From: Psychroserpens ponticola
Lineage (GTDB): Bacteria > Bacteroidota > Bacteroidia > Flavobacteriales > Flavobacteriaceae
Direction of reading: 5' to 3'
Assembly (NCBI RefSeq): GCF_023556315.2
Contig: NZ_CP116221.1
Coordinates: forward strand, 3,238,001-3,302,000
DNA: 64,000 nt
Below are positions 62,613 through 64,000 of the stretch, piece after piece. Numbering within the stretch: position 1 is the stretch's first letter; the number at the start of each line of letters is the position of its first letter. The notes under the pieces are model-generated. The model ran no database searches and was not told the DNA's origin. It saw nothing but the letters and a program-made list of their open reading frames with translations. A program made the translations under genes and the position numbers.

Positions 62613-62645
62613 AAAAAAAAGCCAACTCGTTAAAGTTAGCTTTCA
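62613..62645 (-). terminator. Minus-strand terminator
   Basis: On the minus strand GCTAACT and AGTTGGC pair (one G·U) and are followed by eight T's. The pairing has a C·A mismatch in plus-strand RNA, so it works leftward. No gene ends near it; the closest on this strand stops at 63227. Confidence 0.7.
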
Positions 62646-63226
62646 TATTGTACACTACATTGACCTATTCTCGAACCAATCGGTTAATCTATTTGAAAAC
62701 TTATTAAAAACCTAAGACTTTAAACAGTAATATTTAGAATAAATTAGACCGCTAACATTCGATTTTCAATCCAACATATCATCATATTCCAATACAGAAA
62801 GTGACTCACTAGTATTCATGAACCCTCATTTGTAAACAGTACAAATTTGGAACAAATATTTTCAAAACATTTAAAAGTAAATCAAAATACTACATCTAAT
62901 GTGAATTTATAAAAAACTAGTGTATAACTAAAAAAACTACTCTTATTTTTTAAAGCTTACAGAGAAAATGTCGAACTATTTAATGCTAGAATTATAGAAA
63001 TTTGTTATTATAAATCTTTAAAACAAATTAGCTTCTTGCAGTATTTAATTTAAACATTGCAAAGTAAGTGGTAATTTTTTTATATCAAGTTCATTTTCAC
63101 AATATATGCATATTGAATACTTTGTTTTATATTAAAGAGGAGAGTAGTATTAAAAATATATCGATAATGCGCAGAATAGGCTAAGTTAGTATATCCTTAC
63201 GGAATATATAATATAGCTTATTATAC

Positions 63227-64000
63227 TTAATGATTTGGCTTCTGTTTAAAACACTCACCTAACATTTTATATAGTTCAGGATGCTTCTTTTTAAACAAAT
63301 CTGGACGCTCGAAGAAATATTCTGAGGCTACTGCAAAGAATTCTGCCTGATTTGTGCCTCCATATTTTCGGATATCAGAATGGTTATCATTTATCGCTTC
63401 CATTTCTTTATGGATTAAATTTAACCAAGGTATTGCATATTGATGCTCTAATAGTCGCTCTGGCACACCATCTGTTCTATCATCTAACTTATCTATAAGA
63501 TGTACAAATTCGTGTATACCTGTATTGCTTTTATCACTTGTATTATTAAAACCATGATACAATGCTTTTTTTGATAAAATCATTTGTTTCTCAAAACGTC
63601 CATTTCCGACTAATCCGCCGATATTTCGTGAGTTATCTTTACTGCTAAATCCCATATCCTCATTAAAATTATCTGGATATAAGAGGATGCCACTTAAATT
63701 GGTGTAGTGCCATTCTTTAAAGCCAAAAACAGGAATTACCGCACTAGCTGCAATTAAAATTTTGTCTAATTCTTCTAATTCACACTGCACACCATCTATA
63801 TAAACTTCACTTAAAAATTGCATCATTCGTTGCTGAAAAACAAGTTGCTTGTCTTCTGAAAGATTCTGGTAATAGAGAACATTCTCCATTAATAATTTGT
63901 TCCAATGCTCTGGAAATGACTTTACGCTATGCCGTTTCGCTTTTCGATAAAAATGAATAGTAAACAGAAGAATCACCACAAAAATTAAAATATAGACCAT
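63227..64000 (-). CDS. mtfA: MtfA-type zinc-dependent peptidase
   Basis: 257 aa. An N-terminal membrane helix (about 2-19) is followed by a cytoplasmic domain. The zinc motif is HEFVHLIDKLD (about 167-177), in which the first and second His bind zinc and the Glu is catalytic, and QAEFFAVASEYFFE (about 218-231) provides the third ligand Glu. In E. coli MtfA acts in the control of the glucose PTS regulator Mlc; that partner is not expected here, so the role is unknown. The ATG is at the very edge of the window, so a start further upstream cannot be excluded. Confidence 0.85.
   Translation of the reverse strand: MVYILIFVVILLFTIHFYRKAKRHSVKSFPEHWNKLLMENVLYYQNLSEDKQLVFQQRMMQFLSEVYIDGVQCELEELDKILIAASAVIPVFGFKEWHYTNLSGILLYPDNFNEDMGFSSKDNSRNIGGLVGNGRFEKQMILSKKALYHGFNNTSDKSNTGIHEFVHLIDKLDDRTDGVPERLLEHQYAIPWLNLIHKEMEAINDNHSDIRKYGGTNQAEFFAVASEYFFERPDLFKKKHPELYKMLGECFKQKPNH

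Larger units (their letters stand above)
62533..63226. other. Gene-poor region with two terminators
   Basis: 694 bases without a convincing protein gene. It begins with the amylase terminator and a facing minus-strand terminator. The rest is very AT-rich. On the minus strand a possible promoter (TTG at 63088-63086, 18 bases, TTACTTTG at 63067-63060) would give a transcript of about 440 nt ending at the terminator, with only tiny frames (17 codons at 62766-62819). It may hold a small RNA or just be spacer; I see no known RNA family. Confidence 0.4.

Noticed and set aside
62672-62700. tRNA or tmRNA T-arm (GGTTCGA on the minus strand)
   Set aside because: The flanking bases do not form the required five-pair stem and no acceptor stem or tag sequence is present.
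62766-62819. 17-codon frame (MNTSESLSVLEYDDMLD) on the minus strand
   Set aside because: Too short, no good promoter or conservation evidence; mentioned only as part of the gene-poor region.

Overview
The window looks like chromosomal DNA of a marine-type member of Flavobacteriaceae (Bacteroidota). It is AT-rich. It carries SusC/SusD-type glycan uptake genes, lipoproteins with short Bacteroidota lipoboxes, a type IX secretion C-terminal domain, mevalonate-pathway genes, and promoters that fit the Bacteroidota pattern (TTG, 17-20 bases, TAnnTTTG) rather than -35/-10 boxes. The exact genus cannot be read from the sequence. I see no rRNA, tRNA, CRISPR array, intact insertion sequence or phage.

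Region 1 (1-5302, + strand): a membrane polyferredoxin, then three tightly packed glycosyltransferase genes (DPM1-like GT2, processive CESA-like GT2, multi-spanning lipid-sugar-dependent transferase). Region 2 (5323-10930, - strand): a polyamine operon of arginine decarboxylase, agmatinase, a deoxyhypusine-synthase-like enzyme, a GNAT-nitrilase fusion and a small acidic protein. It is preceded by a good promoter and a leader of about 300 nt holding a possible short peptide. Region 3 (11106-12571, +): two exported proteins. Region 4 (12581-20865, -): an RsuA/RluB-type protein, nitrilase, UbiA prenyltransferase, mevalonate kinase, diphosphomevalonate decarboxylase, DUF1697, HI0933-type flavoprotein, GDPD phosphodiesterase and TesB thioesterase. 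Region 5 (20989-30616): a lipoprotein, a giant metallophosphoesterase/outer-membrane-barrel protein, and a redox-repair run msrB-msrA-glutaredoxin-selO-aldo/keto reductase followed by a hydrolase-OsmC fusion. Region 6 (30804-34400): an HD-domain protein with a Pycsar-effector-type membrane domain, convergent with a GAF-domain protein.

Region 7 (34517-62532) is a full alpha-glucan (starch/maltodextrin) utilization locus. A LacI-type regulator sits between a leftward operon (MFS sugar importer, beta-phosphoglucomutase, GH65 phosphorylase, GH13, CBM-esterase-GH31, GH13, GH13, GH97, small exported protein) and a rightward operon (SusC, SusD, two SusE/F-like starch-binding lipoproteins, T9SS-secreted GH13 amylase). 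The logic is: bind and cut starch at the surface, import oligosaccharides through SusCD, trim them in the periplasm with GH13/GH31/GH97, import maltose by MFS, split it with phosphate by GH65, and convert beta-glucose-1-P to glucose-6-P. Region 8 (62533-64000): a long gene-poor stretch with two terminators, then an MtfA-type zinc peptidase.

The most unusual signals are: a dispersed palindromic repeat family (core TCGACTnCGCTC) that appears in frame inside three protein-coding genes; a selO gene translationally coupled to a one-cysteine glutaredoxin; a pseudouridine-synthase homologue lacking the catalytic Asp; the polyamine leader; and an orphan HD-Pycsar-effector gene.
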